Assembly (NCBI GenBank): GCA_910586275.1
Contig: CAJUIM010000030.1
Location: forward strand, 1-31,472
DNA: 31,472 bases
From: an uncultured Lachnospiraceae bacterium
GTDB lineage: Bacteria; Bacillota; Clostridia; Lachnospirales; Lachnospiraceae
Direction: 5' to 3'
Part shown: positions 1-8,002 of the stretch, piece after piece
How positions within the stretch are numbered: the first letter of the stretch is position 1
How the letters are laid out: each line of letters starts with the position of its first letter
Position numbers and translations under genes: made by a program
Notes under the pieces: generated by a model
Database searches by the model: none
Seen by the model: the letters and a program-made list of their open reading frames with translations, nothing else
What the model was told of the DNA's origin: nothing

Positions 1-2
1 GG

Positions 3-91
3 GCACCGGATTCCCTGCCAAACCGTGGGGCGATCCCTATGCGGTCAGCGGAAATGCCGGCGCAGGCATAAGGCCGCCAATTGATTTCCGT
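3..91. repeat. Half-copy of dispersed repeat at window edge
   Basis: Aligns without gaps to 31340-31428, the right arm of the long inverted repeat near the window end, with about 63 of 89 bases identical by hand count. The conserved terminal block is TTGATTTCCGT (81-91), preceded by a CCGGCGC core. The copy may continue to the left outside the window. It lies downstream of the polyphosphate:AMP phosphotransferase gene. No open reading frame of interest is seen. The nature of the element (mobile remnant, RNA structure or other) is unknown. Confidence 0.6.
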
Positions 92-144
92 GAATGACAT
101 GCTAGGCACTCTGCCGGATGGCATCGGCTGCCCGAATACGGGCA

Positions 145-1617
145 TTAGTTCCCGGTCACCCTCTCAATCTCTTCAATCACTATTTTCAAAGCCTTTATTC
201 TGGCATATTTCTTATCCACAGATTCCAATATATGCCACGGAGCATATGCGGTGCTTGTCTTCTGTATCATTTCATTGACTGCTATCTCATAATCATCCCA
301 TTTTTCCCGGTTGCGCCAGTCCTCATCGGTAATCTTCCATTGTTTTTCCGGTGTGTTCTGTCTCAGTTCGAAACGTTCCAACTGGGTCTTCTTGTCAATC
401 TGTACCCAGAATTTAATCACTGCCGCTCCCCAGTCGGTAAGTTCTTTTTCAAATTCATTGATCTCATTATAAGCGCGTTTCCAATCGTTTTCCTTACAGA
501 AACCCTCCAGCCGCTCTACCATCACCCTGCCGTACCAAGTGCGGTCAAAAATGGCAATATGGCCTGTTTTGGGCAGCCTGCTCCAAAACCTCCATAAGTA
601 ATGCCTTGCTTTTTCATGGGGCTCCGGACTGGCAATGGGATGCACTTCAAATCCCCTCGGATCCAGTGCTTCCGTAATTCTCTTTATATTGCCTCCCTTC
701 CCGGCCGCATCCCAGCCCTCATAAGCAATGACTACCGGCACCTGCTTCCGGTAAAGCCGGTTGTGAAGTTCCCTCAGATGGCTCTGGAGCCTGTCCAGTT
801 CTTCCTTATACTCTTCCTCCCCTATGCTTACGTCCAACGGAATCTCTTCCAGTTTCGGCATCTTCACAAGAGGAAATACATTTTGCAGCAGCGGCACTGC
901 CAACGCACTGTTCTGCAATGCAATGTCAATGCCTTCCGTCAATGTCTCCATGACCTGCAGTTCCGCCCATTTCCTTGATTTTGCATCTATAATATACCAT
1001 GGAGCCGACGGGGAATTGGTAGCTTCCAAATACCGGTCATACACTTCCATGCATCTGTCATAATGTTTATTCTGCCACTTATCGCTTTCACTGACCCGCC
1101 ATTTTGTATCAATGTCTCCCAAAAGAGTGTCAATCCTCTTTTTCTGCTCCTTTTCCCCGATTTGGAAGAAAAATTTCATAACCAGATATCCGTTATCCGT
1201 CAGCTGCCTTTCAAAACGGCGGATACTGTCAATTTTCGTCTCATAGGCCTTTCCGCCCAATTCCCCATGCAGGCATAGTTTCGTAATTTCCTCCATCCAT
1301 CCGGAATCCAGAAAAATGAATTTCCCCGCTTCCGGGATATTCGTAAAGTAACGGCTTAAGAAAGGTTTCCGCTGTTCCTCTTCCGTTGCCTTTTCCAAGG
1401 AAATCACTTTGAAGAAACGAGGATCGATATTGCGGATAATCTGACCGATGACACTTCCTTTGCCTGCGGTTCCCCATCCCTCCATAAGCACCAATACCGG
1501 AAGCTTATGTTCTTTGATCTGCATCTGCTGTGCCGCCAGCCGGTTCCTTGCATCAGCCAGCCTTTCCTTCCGTTCCTGCTCAGCCGGTTTTTCCGGCATC
1601 GTTCTGTTCTTTAACAT
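145..1617 (-). CDS. pap: Polyphosphate:AMP phosphotransferase (two PPK2 domains)
   Basis: This 490-residue protein has two tandem polyphosphate kinase 2 (PPK2) domains, the layout of polyphosphate:AMP phosphotransferases, which transfer phosphate from polyphosphate to AMP to make ADP. Each half has a P-loop: GWGTAGKGS at residues 47-55 and GWDAAGKGG at 301-309. The second half keeps the lid/Walker-B-like stretch FDRTWYGRVMVER (357-369). The first half has FLDSGWMEE (102-110) at the same place, so it lacks the DR pair and is probably not catalytic, as known in this family. The ATG at 1617 was chosen because AAAGGAG lies 7 nt upstream; an ATG ten codons earlier has no such site. The product is cytosolic. 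The gene is transcribed separately, since a terminator separates it from glgP upstream. No ppk1 gene is visible nearby. Confidence 0.93.
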   Translation of the reverse strand: MLKNRTMPEKPAEQERKERLADARNRLAAQQMQIKEHKLPVLVLMEGWGTAGKGSVIGQIIRNIDPRFFKVISLEKATEEEQRKPFLSRYFTNIPEAGKFIFLDSGWMEEITKLCLHGELGGKAYETKIDSIRRFERQLTDNGYLVMKFFFQIGEKEQKKRIDTLLGDIDTKWRVSESDKWQNKHYDRCMEVYDRYLEATNSPSAPWYIIDAKSRKWAELQVMETLTEGIDIALQNSALAVPLLQNVFPLVKMPKLEEIPLDVSIGEEEYKEELDRLQSHLRELHNRLYRKQVPVVIAYEGWDAAGKGGNIKRITEALDPRGFEVHPIASPEPHEKARHYLWRFWSRLPKTGHIAIFDRTWYGRVMVERLEGFCKENDWKRAYNEINEFEKELTDWGAAVIKFWVQIDKKTQLERFELRQNTPEKQWKITDEDWRNREKWDDYEIAVNEMIQKTSTAYAPWHILESVDKKYARIKALKIVIEEIERVTGN

Positions 1618-1700
1618 ATGACCACTCCTTTCCCCCGCCGTCTGCATTCCTAATATATACTTTAAATATACCGGTTTTTACGCAATATTTCAACCTCCTT

Positions 1701-1723
1701 TGGGTGCCCGTGTGCATAAAAAT
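1701..1723. repeat. 23-nt direct repeat, copy 1
   Basis: The 23 bases starting TGGGTGCCCG and ending ATAAAAAT are identical to 20491-20513, and the preceding bases are similar (TCCT in both). In both places the sequence overlaps the T-tract of a minus-strand terminator, here that of glgP and there that of spoVG. An exact 23-nt match in intergenic DNA is not expected by chance. Confidence 0.75.
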
Positions 1724-1755
1724 CCGGCATCGGAACGAGTCCGATGCCGAATTTT
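1718..1755 (-). terminator. glgP intrinsic terminator
   Basis: A 10-bp perfect stem (CGGCATCGGA at 1725-1734 with TCCGATGCCG at 1740-1749) has a 5-nt loop and A/T tracts on both sides. Read on the minus strand it ends in ATTTTTATG, a good U-tract, so it should terminate glgP transcripts before pap. The structure is symmetric and could also act on the plus strand. Confidence 0.85.
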
Positions 1756-1762
1756 TATAACC

Positions 1763-1792
1763 GACAGCCTTGCTGCCTGCCGCAAGGCTGTC
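1763..1792 (-). other. Hairpin directly after glgP
   Basis: A perfect 10-bp stem (GACAGCCTTG, 10-nt loop, CAAGGCTGTC) begins 13 bases after the glgP stop codon and sits before the terminator. It has no U-tract of its own. It may protect the 3' end or help termination. The pairing is directly visible; the role is inferred. Confidence 0.6.
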
Positions 1793-1804
1793 TATAACGA
1801 TTCC

Positions 1805-4300
1805 TTAATTCAATGTCTTCCCTTCGCTCTTCTTGGGAGGCAGTATCACCTTATCCAAATGCCAGATTTCATCCACATATTCCTGAATTGTCCGGTCGGA
1901 AGAGAATTTGCCGGAGCATGCAATGTTCAGGATTGCGCTCCTTGCCCATTCCTTTTCATTCCTGTAAGCCGCCTCCACTTTCTTCTGCGCTTCCGCATAA
2001 GCATCAAAATCCTTTAAGATAAAGTATGTGTCAGCCTTTGACGTAGACAGCGTATTCAGCAGCGAGTTGTAAAGCGGGCGGAACAGATCCGTATCGTTCC
2101 TTGAATATGTCCCGTTAATCAGCTGCATCAATACCTTTCTGATGCTTGCATTGTTATTGAATATCTCCATGGGGTCATAGCCGCCGAAATTCTCATAACG
2201 GATAACTTCATCGGAACTCAGGCCGAAGATAAACGCATGCTCTATCCCCACCTCTTCCACGATTTCTACATTTGCGCCGTCCATGGTGCCCAGCGTCAAT
2301 GCGCCGTTTAGCATGAACTTCATGTTACCCGTGCCGGACGCTTCCTTGCTGGCCGTGGAAATCTGCTCGGACACATCTGCCGCCGCAAAGATCATCTCTG
2401 CATTGGATACACGGTAATCCTCGATAAACACTACTTTTATCCTGCCGCCAATGGAAGGATCGTTATTAATGACTTCCCCTACCGCATTGATCAGCTTAAT
2501 GGTCAGCTTGGCATTGCGGTAACCGGCTGCCGCCTTTGCGCCGAAAATGAAAGTCCTCGGATAGAATTTCATTTCCGGATGCTCCTTCAGTTCATTATAA
2601 AGATGCATAATATGAAGAATATTCAGAAGCTGTCTCTTATACTCATGAAGCCTCTTCACCTGCACATCGAAAATGGAACGGGGGTCTACTTCAATGCCGT
2701 TGTGCTCCGCTATATATTCTGCCAGACGCAGCTTGTTCTTATATTTTATATTCATGAACTCCTGCTGTGCCTTCTCGTCGTCCGCATATACTTTCAGTTT
2801 GTTGATTTTCGGAAGATCCGTAATCCAGTCATTGCCCACATAGGAAGTTACCCAGTCAGCCAGCAGCGGATTTCCGTGCAGGAGGAAGCGTCTCTGCGTA
2901 ATGCCGTTTGTCTTATTATTGAATTTCTCGGGCATCATCTCATAGAAATCCTTCAGTTCCTGATTCTTAAGAATTTCCGTATGGAGCCTTGCCACACCGT
3001 TTACCGAATAGCCTGCCGCAATGGCCAGATGCGCCATCTTCACCTGTCCGTCATAGATAATCGCCATCTTGCGTACTTTTTCCTGATTACCCGGATACAT
3101 CTGCTCTATTCTCATGACAAAGCGGCGGTTAATCTCCTCAATAATCTGATAAATTCTGGGAAGCAGCCTGGAGAACAGCTCAATCGGCCATTTTTCCAAT
3201 GCTTCCGCCATAATGGTATGGTTTGTATAGGCACAGGTTCTGGTAGTCACCGTCCATGCCTCATCCCAAGTCAGATAATATTCGTCCATTAAGATACGCA
3301 TCAACTCCGCGATAGCCACCGTCGGATGCGTGTCGTTCAGCTGGAACGTTACTTTTTCATAAAATTTGCGGATATCCTTATGCTTCCGCATATACTTTGC
3401 CACTGCTGCCTGTACGGATGCGGAAATAAAGAAATACTGCTGTTTCAGACGCAGTTCCTTGCCCGCATAATGATTGTCATTGGGATACAGCACTTCCACA
3501 ATATTACGCGCAAGGTTTTCCTGCTCCACTGCCTTATGGTAATCCCCTTTGTCGAAAGAATCCAGCTTAAAGCAGTCCACCGGCTGTGCGTCCCAAATAC
3601 GCAGCGTATTTACGATGCCGTTTCCGTATCCCACAATCGGGAGGTCATAAGGAATGGCATGCACGCTCTGATAGCCTTCCTGGCGGAAATTGCTCCTGCC
3701 GTTCTCGTCCACATATACATTCACATAACCGCCGAACTTCACTTCCTTGGCATATTCCGGCCGGCGCAGTTCCACCGGGTTTCCGTTCTCCAGCCAGTTA
3801 TCCGGCACTTCGATCTGATATCCGTCGCGGATCTGCTGCTTAAACATTCCGTAGCGGTAACGGATACCGCAGCCATAAGCACAATAGCCAAGGGTTGCCA
3901 GCGAGTCAAGGAAGCATGCCGCAAGCCTTCCCAAGCCGCCGTTCCCCAATGCCGGATCCGGCTCCTGATCTTCCACCACGTTCAGATCCACCCCGAGTTC
4001 ATCCAAAGCTTCTTTGACCGGCTTATATGCCTGTAAGTTAATGATATTATTTCCCAAAGCACGTCCCATCAGAAACTCCATGGACAGATAATAAACCATC
4101 TTCGGATCCTGTTTCTCATACTCCTCCTGTGATGTCATCCAATGATCCACAATGGCATCTTTTATCGCATAAGATACCGCTTGGAAAATCTGCTGATCGG
4201 TAGCTTCTTCCATGCTTTTTCTATATAGCGTCTTTACATTGTATACAACACTTCTCTTAAACAAATCCTTGTCAAACGACAATACGTTTTTACCAGCCAT
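1805..4300 (-). CDS. glgP: Glycogen/alpha-glucan phosphorylase
   Basis: This 831-residue protein is a glycogen/maltodextrin phosphorylase (GT35), which releases glucose-1-phosphate from alpha-1,4-glucans using pyridoxal phosphate. Full-length members have about 800-840 residues. The PLP signature EASGTGNMKFMLNGA is present, with the Schiff-base lysine at about residue 661. Other family blocks are visible, such as DPALGNGGLGRLAACFLDS near the N-terminus and VQVKRLHEYKRQLLN in the C-terminal half. The ATG at 4300 was chosen because AGGAGGAG lies 5 nt upstream; an earlier in-frame ATG has no good site. It has its own promoter and terminator. It supplies the degradative side of glycogen metabolism, opposite glgC/glgD at 21-23 kb. 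In this family one name covers glycogen and maltodextrin enzymes, and the sequence alone does not separate them. Confidence 0.96.
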   Translation of the reverse strand: MAGKNVLSFDKDLFKRSVVYNVKTLYRKSMEEATDQQIFQAVSYAIKDAIVDHWMTSQEEYEKQDPKMVYYLSMEFLMGRALGNNIINLQAYKPVKEALDELGVDLNVVEDQEPDPALGNGGLGRLAACFLDSLATLGYCAYGCGIRYRYGMFKQQIRDGYQIEVPDNWLENGNPVELRRPEYAKEVKFGGYVNVYVDENGRSNFRQEGYQSVHAIPYDLPIVGYGNGIVNTLRIWDAQPVDCFKLDSFDKGDYHKAVEQENLARNIVEVLYPNDNHYAGKELRLKQQYFFISASVQAAVAKYMRKHKDIRKFYEKVTFQLNDTHPTVAIAELMRILMDEYYLTWDEAWTVTTRTCAYTNHTIMAEALEKWPIELFSRLLPRIYQIIEEINRRFVMRIEQMYPGNQEKVRKMAIIYDGQVKMAHLAIAAGYSVNGVARLHTEILKNQELKDFYEMMPEKFNNKTNGITQRRFLLHGNPLLADWVTSYVGNDWITDLPKINKLKVYADDEKAQQEFMNIKYKNKLRLAEYIAEHNGIEVDPRSIFDVQVKRLHEYKRQLLNILHIMHLYNELKEHPEMKFYPRTFIFGAKAAAGYRNAKLTIKLINAVGEVINNDPSIGGRIKVVFIEDYRVSNAEMIFAAADVSEQISTASKEASGTGNMKFMLNGALTLGTMDGANVEIVEEVGIEHAFIFGLSSDEVIRYENFGGYDPMEIFNNNASIRKVLMQLINGTYSRNDTDLFRPLYNSLLNTLSTSKADTYFILKDFDAYAEAQKKVEAAYRNEKEWARSAILNIACSGKFSSDRTIQEYVDEIWHLDKVILPPKKSEGKTLN

Positions 4301-4334
4301 CTTATCTCCTCCTAAAAAATGTCTCCTATGCATG

Positions 4335-4361
4335 ATTATACATTATTCACCAAAAATTGCA
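4335..4361 (-). promoter_or_regulatory. Probable glgP promoter
   Basis: On the minus strand a perfect TATAAT (4335-4340) lies 35 bases before the glgP start. TTGCAA is 15 bases upstream of it, a weak -35 with short spacing, so only the -10 is convincing. Confidence 0.45.
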
Positions 4362-4413
4362 ATAAAAGTTTTGAAAAACAGGACGGAACTCCTGCCGCCG
4401 CCTGCCGGCAGAA

Positions 4414-7400
4414 TCAGACTCTGCAGACTCCTATGGCAACCTTTTCCCCGTTTACGTTCCACTCTCTCCAACTCCAGCCTTCCTGCCCTTGGCCGGTGCC
4501 GTCGGCCGTCATTTCCTCCGCCAGGACTTTTCCCGCTATGGCCGGTTCATTCTTTTTCACAATGGCTGCAATCTTCTCATTGCCGTATACCGATACTTTA
4601 ATATGATCCATGACCTCATAGCCTGCATCCTTCCTCATGGTCTGGATTTTGCTGATTACTTCATAGACAAAGCCTTCCTCAATCAGTTCTTCCGTCAGGT
4701 TTGTATCCAACACTACCGTCACCGTATTGTCCGCTTCCGATACATAGCCTTCCTTCTGGCTCATTTCGATCAGTAGATCGTCCTTTGCCAACTCCACAGC
4801 CACATCGCCCACGGAAAATGCCAGTACGCCTTTTTCGTTCAGTTCATCCATTGCCTTATTGCCGTCCAAAGCTGCCAGATATTTCTGGATGCCGCCTAAC
4901 TGCCTGCCGTACTTAGGCCCTACGGTGCGCAGCTGCGGTTTGAAGGAATAGCTTGTAAAATCACGCACGTCCTCGGTGAACGTCACCTCTTTCACATTCA
5001 GTTCGTCCCGGATAATATCCAGATAAAATTCATCCAATGCATGGGGTGCTTTCACGAACATCATGCCGATGGGCTGGCGGTTTTTCATATTGGCCGTATT
5101 TCTGGCCGCACGTCCCATCACGACAATTTTCAGTACTTCTTCCATATCCTCTTCCAGTTTTTTATCCACCATAGCCTCTTCCGGCACCGGGAAATCACAC
5201 AGATGAACGCTTTCCTTAGCCTGCGTGTCAACACCGCATACCAGATTGCGGTAAATGTCTTCCGTCATAAACGGAATCATCGGTGCGGCACATTTGCTTA
5301 CGGTTACCAACGCGGTGTAAAGCGTCATGTAGGCATTGATTTTATCCTGTTCCATGCCTTTCGCCCAGAACCGTTCACGGCTCCTGCGCACATACCAGTT
5401 GCTCATCTCATCCACGAAGCCGTCCAATGCCCTTGCCGCTTCCGGCAGCCTGTAATTCTCCATATCATCGTCCACCTCTTTTACCAAGGTGTTCAGCTTG
5501 GACAGCAGCCACTTGTCCATAACGGGAAGTTTCCCGTATTCCAGCTTATGCTTAGAGGCATCGAATCCGTCAATATTGGCATAGAGCACGAAAAAAGCAT
5601 AGGTATTCCACAAGGTGCCCATAAACTTACGCTGGCCTTCCATCACCGCTTTGCCGTGAAAACGGTTCGGCAGCCAAGGAGCGGAATTGATAGTGAAATA
5701 CCAGCGGATAGCATCCGCTCCATAAGTTTCCAGTGCCTCAAAAGGATCCACCGCATTCCCCTTGGACTTGCTCATCTTCTGTCCGTTTTCATCCTGCACA
5801 TGCCCAAGGACGATTACGTTCTCAAAAGGCGACCTGTTAAAGAGCAGTGTGGATTCCGCCATCAGGGAATAGAACCATCCTCTGGTCTGATCCACGGCCT
5901 CGGATATGAACTGCGCCGGGAACTGCTGCTCAAAAAGATCTTTATTTTCAAAAGGATAATGATGCTGCGCAAAAGGCATGGCTCCCGAATCAAACCAGCA
6001 GTCAATCACTTCCGGCACGCGTTTCATTGTCCCGCCGCACTCCGGGCAAACACAGGTAATCTCATCAATATAAGGCCTGTGAAGTTCCACCGTCCGGGCT
6101 GCCGGATTGCCGCTCAGTTTTTCCAGTTCCTCCCTAGACCCTACGGCCTCCTGATGGCCGCAGCCACCGCACTCCCATACGTTCAGAGGCGTTCCCCAAT
6201 AACGGTTCCGGGAGATTCCCCAGTCCTGAATGTTTTCCAGCCAGTTGCCGAACCTTCCTTCCCCGATGGATTCCGGAATCCAGTTCACCGTTTTATTGTT
6301 GCGCACAAGATCGTCACGCACGGCCGTCATTTTAATAAACCATGACTCCCTTGCATAATAGATAAGAGGAGTGTCACACCGCCAGCAGAACGGATAATCA
6401 TGTTCAAACTTCGGTGCGTCAAAAAGCTTGCCCTCTTTGTCCAAATCTTTTAAAATATCCGGATCCGCATCTTTCACGAACTTCCCGGCATAAGGAGTTT
6501 CTTCCGTCATATTACCTTTGCCGTCCACGAACTGAACGAAAGGCAGGTCATACCGCCGTCCTACCTGTGCGTCGTCCTCACCGAATGCCGGCGCGATATG
6601 GACAATGCCGGTGCCGTCCGACATTGTGACATAGCTGTCACATGTCACGAAATGAGCCCGTTTCTTCTGTTTTTCCGCCTCTTTCCCGGTACATGCGAAC
6701 AGCGGCTCATACTCCATATTCTCCAAATCTTTCCCCTGATATTTCTGCAGAATCTCATACGCCGGCTTCCCTTCTTCCGCCAGCCCGCCAAGTACCTGAT
6801 CCAGAAGTGCCTGAGCCATATAATAAGTATAGCCGTCCGCCGCTTTCACCCTGCAGTATTCTGCCTCCGGATTCATGCAAAGCGCCGTATTGGACGGAAG
6901 TGTCCAAGGAGTGGTAGTCCATGCCAGAAAATAAGCGTCCTCCCCTTTTACTTTAAAACGCACTACCGCCGAACGTTCTTTCACTGCTTTATATCCTTGC
7001 GCCACCTCATGGGAGGACAAAGGCGTGCCGCACCGCGGACAGTAAGGCACTATCTTAAACCCTTTATACAAAAGCCCCTTGTCCCAGATCTGCTTCAATG
7101 CCCACCATTCGGACTCGATAAAGTCATCATGATAGGTGACATAAGGATTGTCCATATCGGCCCAGAAACCGACGGTACCGGAAAAATCTTCCCACATCCC
7201 TTTATACTTCCAGACACTCTCTTTGCACTGCCGGATAAAGGGGTCCAATCCATATTCCTCTATCTGCTCCTTGCCGTCCAGTCCCAGCTTCTTCTCCACT
7301 TCCAATTCCACCGGAAGCCCGTGGGTATCCCACCCGGCTTTCCTCGGCACCATATACCCCTTCATCGTGCGGTATCTGGGAATCATATCCTTAATGACAC

Positions 7401-7584
7401 GGGTAAGCACATGACCGATATGGGGCTTGCCGTTTGCTGTCGGAGGGCCGTCATAAAAGGTATAAGTCGGGCCTCCTTTCCGGTTTTCCATGCTCTTCCT
7501 GAAAATGTCATTTTCCTTCCAGAACTGCTCCGTCTGCTTTTCACGCTCCACGAAGTTAAGATTGGTTGATACTTTCTGATACAT
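4414..7584 (-). CDS. ileS: Isoleucyl-tRNA synthetase, long eukaryote-like type
   Basis: This 1056-residue class I aminoacyl-tRNA synthetase charges tRNA-Ile. HIGH lies at residues 55-58 in the context GPPTANGKPHIGH and KMSKS at about 603-607. The editing (CP1) domain is visible from TTTPWTLPSN through GTGIVHIAPAFGEDD. Cys-X2-Cys pairs occur in CPRCGTPL, CWRCDTPL and CPECGG. The length and the GKPHIGH context fit the longer, eukaryote-like IleS2 class rather than the roughly 930-residue bacterial IleS1. Members of IleS2 are often less sensitive to mupirocin; that is family knowledge, not something seen here. The start at 7584 has AAAGGA upstream at good spacing; an ATG three codons earlier is possible. 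Expression is controlled by the T-box leader directly upstream. Confidence 0.95.
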   Translation of the reverse strand: MYQKVSTNLNFVEREKQTEQFWKENDIFRKSMENRKGGPTYTFYDGPPTANGKPHIGHVLTRVIKDMIPRYRTMKGYMVPRKAGWDTHGLPVELEVEKKLGLDGKEQIEEYGLDPFIRQCKESVWKYKGMWEDFSGTVGFWADMDNPYVTYHDDFIESEWWALKQIWDKGLLYKGFKIVPYCPRCGTPLSSHEVAQGYKAVKERSAVVRFKVKGEDAYFLAWTTTPWTLPSNTALCMNPEAEYCRVKAADGYTYYMAQALLDQVLGGLAEEGKPAYEILQKYQGKDLENMEYEPLFACTGKEAEKQKKRAHFVTCDSYVTMSDGTGIVHIAPAFGEDDAQVGRRYDLPFVQFVDGKGNMTEETPYAGKFVKDADPDILKDLDKEGKLFDAPKFEHDYPFCWRCDTPLIYYARESWFIKMTAVRDDLVRNNKTVNWIPESIGEGRFGNWLENIQDWGISRNRYWGTPLNVWECGGCGHQEAVGSREELEKLSGNPAARTVELHRPYIDEITCVCPECGGTMKRVPEVIDCWFDSGAMPFAQHHYPFENKDLFEQQFPAQFISEAVDQTRGWFYSLMAESTLLFNRSPFENVIVLGHVQDENGQKMSKSKGNAVDPFEALETYGADAIRWYFTINSAPWLPNRFHGKAVMEGQRKFMGTLWNTYAFFVLYANIDGFDASKHKLEYGKLPVMDKWLLSKLNTLVKEVDDDMENYRLPEAARALDGFVDEMSNWYVRRSRERFWAKGMEQDKINAYMTLYTALVTVSKCAAPMIPFMTEDIYRNLVCGVDTQAKESVHLCDFPVPEEAMVDKKLEEDMEEVLKIVVMGRAARNTANMKNRQPIGMMFVKAPHALDEFYLDIIRDELNVKEVTFTEDVRDFTSYSFKPQLRTVGPKYGRQLGGIQKYLAALDGNKAMDELNEKGVLAFSVGDVAVELAKDDLLIEMSQKEGYVSEADNTVTVVLDTNLTEELIEEGFVYEVISKIQTMRKDAGYEVMDHIKVSVYGNEKIAAIVKKNEPAIAGKVLAEEMTADGTGQGQEGWSWREWNVNGEKVAIGVCRV

Positions 7585-7649
7585 TTTAGTCATCCTTTCT
7601 GAAAAAATTAACTCTGCGGGGAGAAACATTCTCCCGGACATCTTTCGTT

Positions 7650-7681
7650 AATAAAAGCCCCGTCCGTAAAAGGACGAGGCT
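7650..7681 (-). terminator. T-box regulated terminator
   Basis: On the minus strand, AGCCTCGTCC pairs with GGACGGGGCT (one G-U pair) around a 6-nt loop, followed by TTTATT. The 5' strand lies just after the T-box sequence, as expected for the competing antiterminator. Confidence 0.9.
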
Positions 7682-7960
7682 CTGCGCTCGTATACCACCT
7701 GTTACATCATACGTCTGTCCGGTCAGGCACATCTTTCCGCCCGCCTGGCAGATTATATGGCTCCCCATAACGGCGGGATTCCGTCGGCACTTACTCCCCT
7801 TCTTCCTCTTTCCTGTCGGAAGACTCGGTTTCGGCCCGCAGCTCAGAAGTGATATTCGGCACCTCATACTCACGCCGGGCTCGCACCCTTCCCGGCTCGC
7901 TGCTGCTTTGTGAAAGCGCCTACTGTCTCCGTCATTGCCTTTCTGACATACATATATCTA
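7650..7960 (-). ncRNA. T-box leader (tRNA-Ile sensing) of ileS
   Basis: This is a full T-box riboswitch on the minus strand. The Specifier region reads GAATATCACTTCTGAG, with ATC (Ile) at 7851-7853. The T-box proper, AGGTGGTATACGAGC, covers about 7686-7700. A factor-independent terminator follows. Uncharged tRNA-Ile should pair with the specifier and T-box bulge, form the antiterminator and allow ileS transcription. The family, the amino acid and the regulated gene agree. This leader fills the 420-base gap between the genes. Confidence 0.95.
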
Positions 7961-7967
7961 TTTACTA

Positions 7968-7997
7968 ATTATAATACCCGGAAGCTTTATATGTCAA
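7968..7997 (-). promoter_or_regulatory. ileS sigma-A promoter
   Basis: Perfect TTGACA (7992-7997) and TATAAT (7968-7973) are separated by 18 bases on the minus strand. Transcription should start near 7960 and cover the T-box leader. The -35 begins six bases after the stop codon of the upstream secreted-protein gene. Confidence 0.92.
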
Positions 7998-8002
7998 GCC
8001 GC

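Noticed and set aside
5041..6345. Plus-strand ORF of 434 codons opposite ileS, and similar long ORFs opposite glgP and mfd
   Set aside because: They are antisense shadows of strongly supported genes, with no recognisable family, no ribosome site and unnatural composition.
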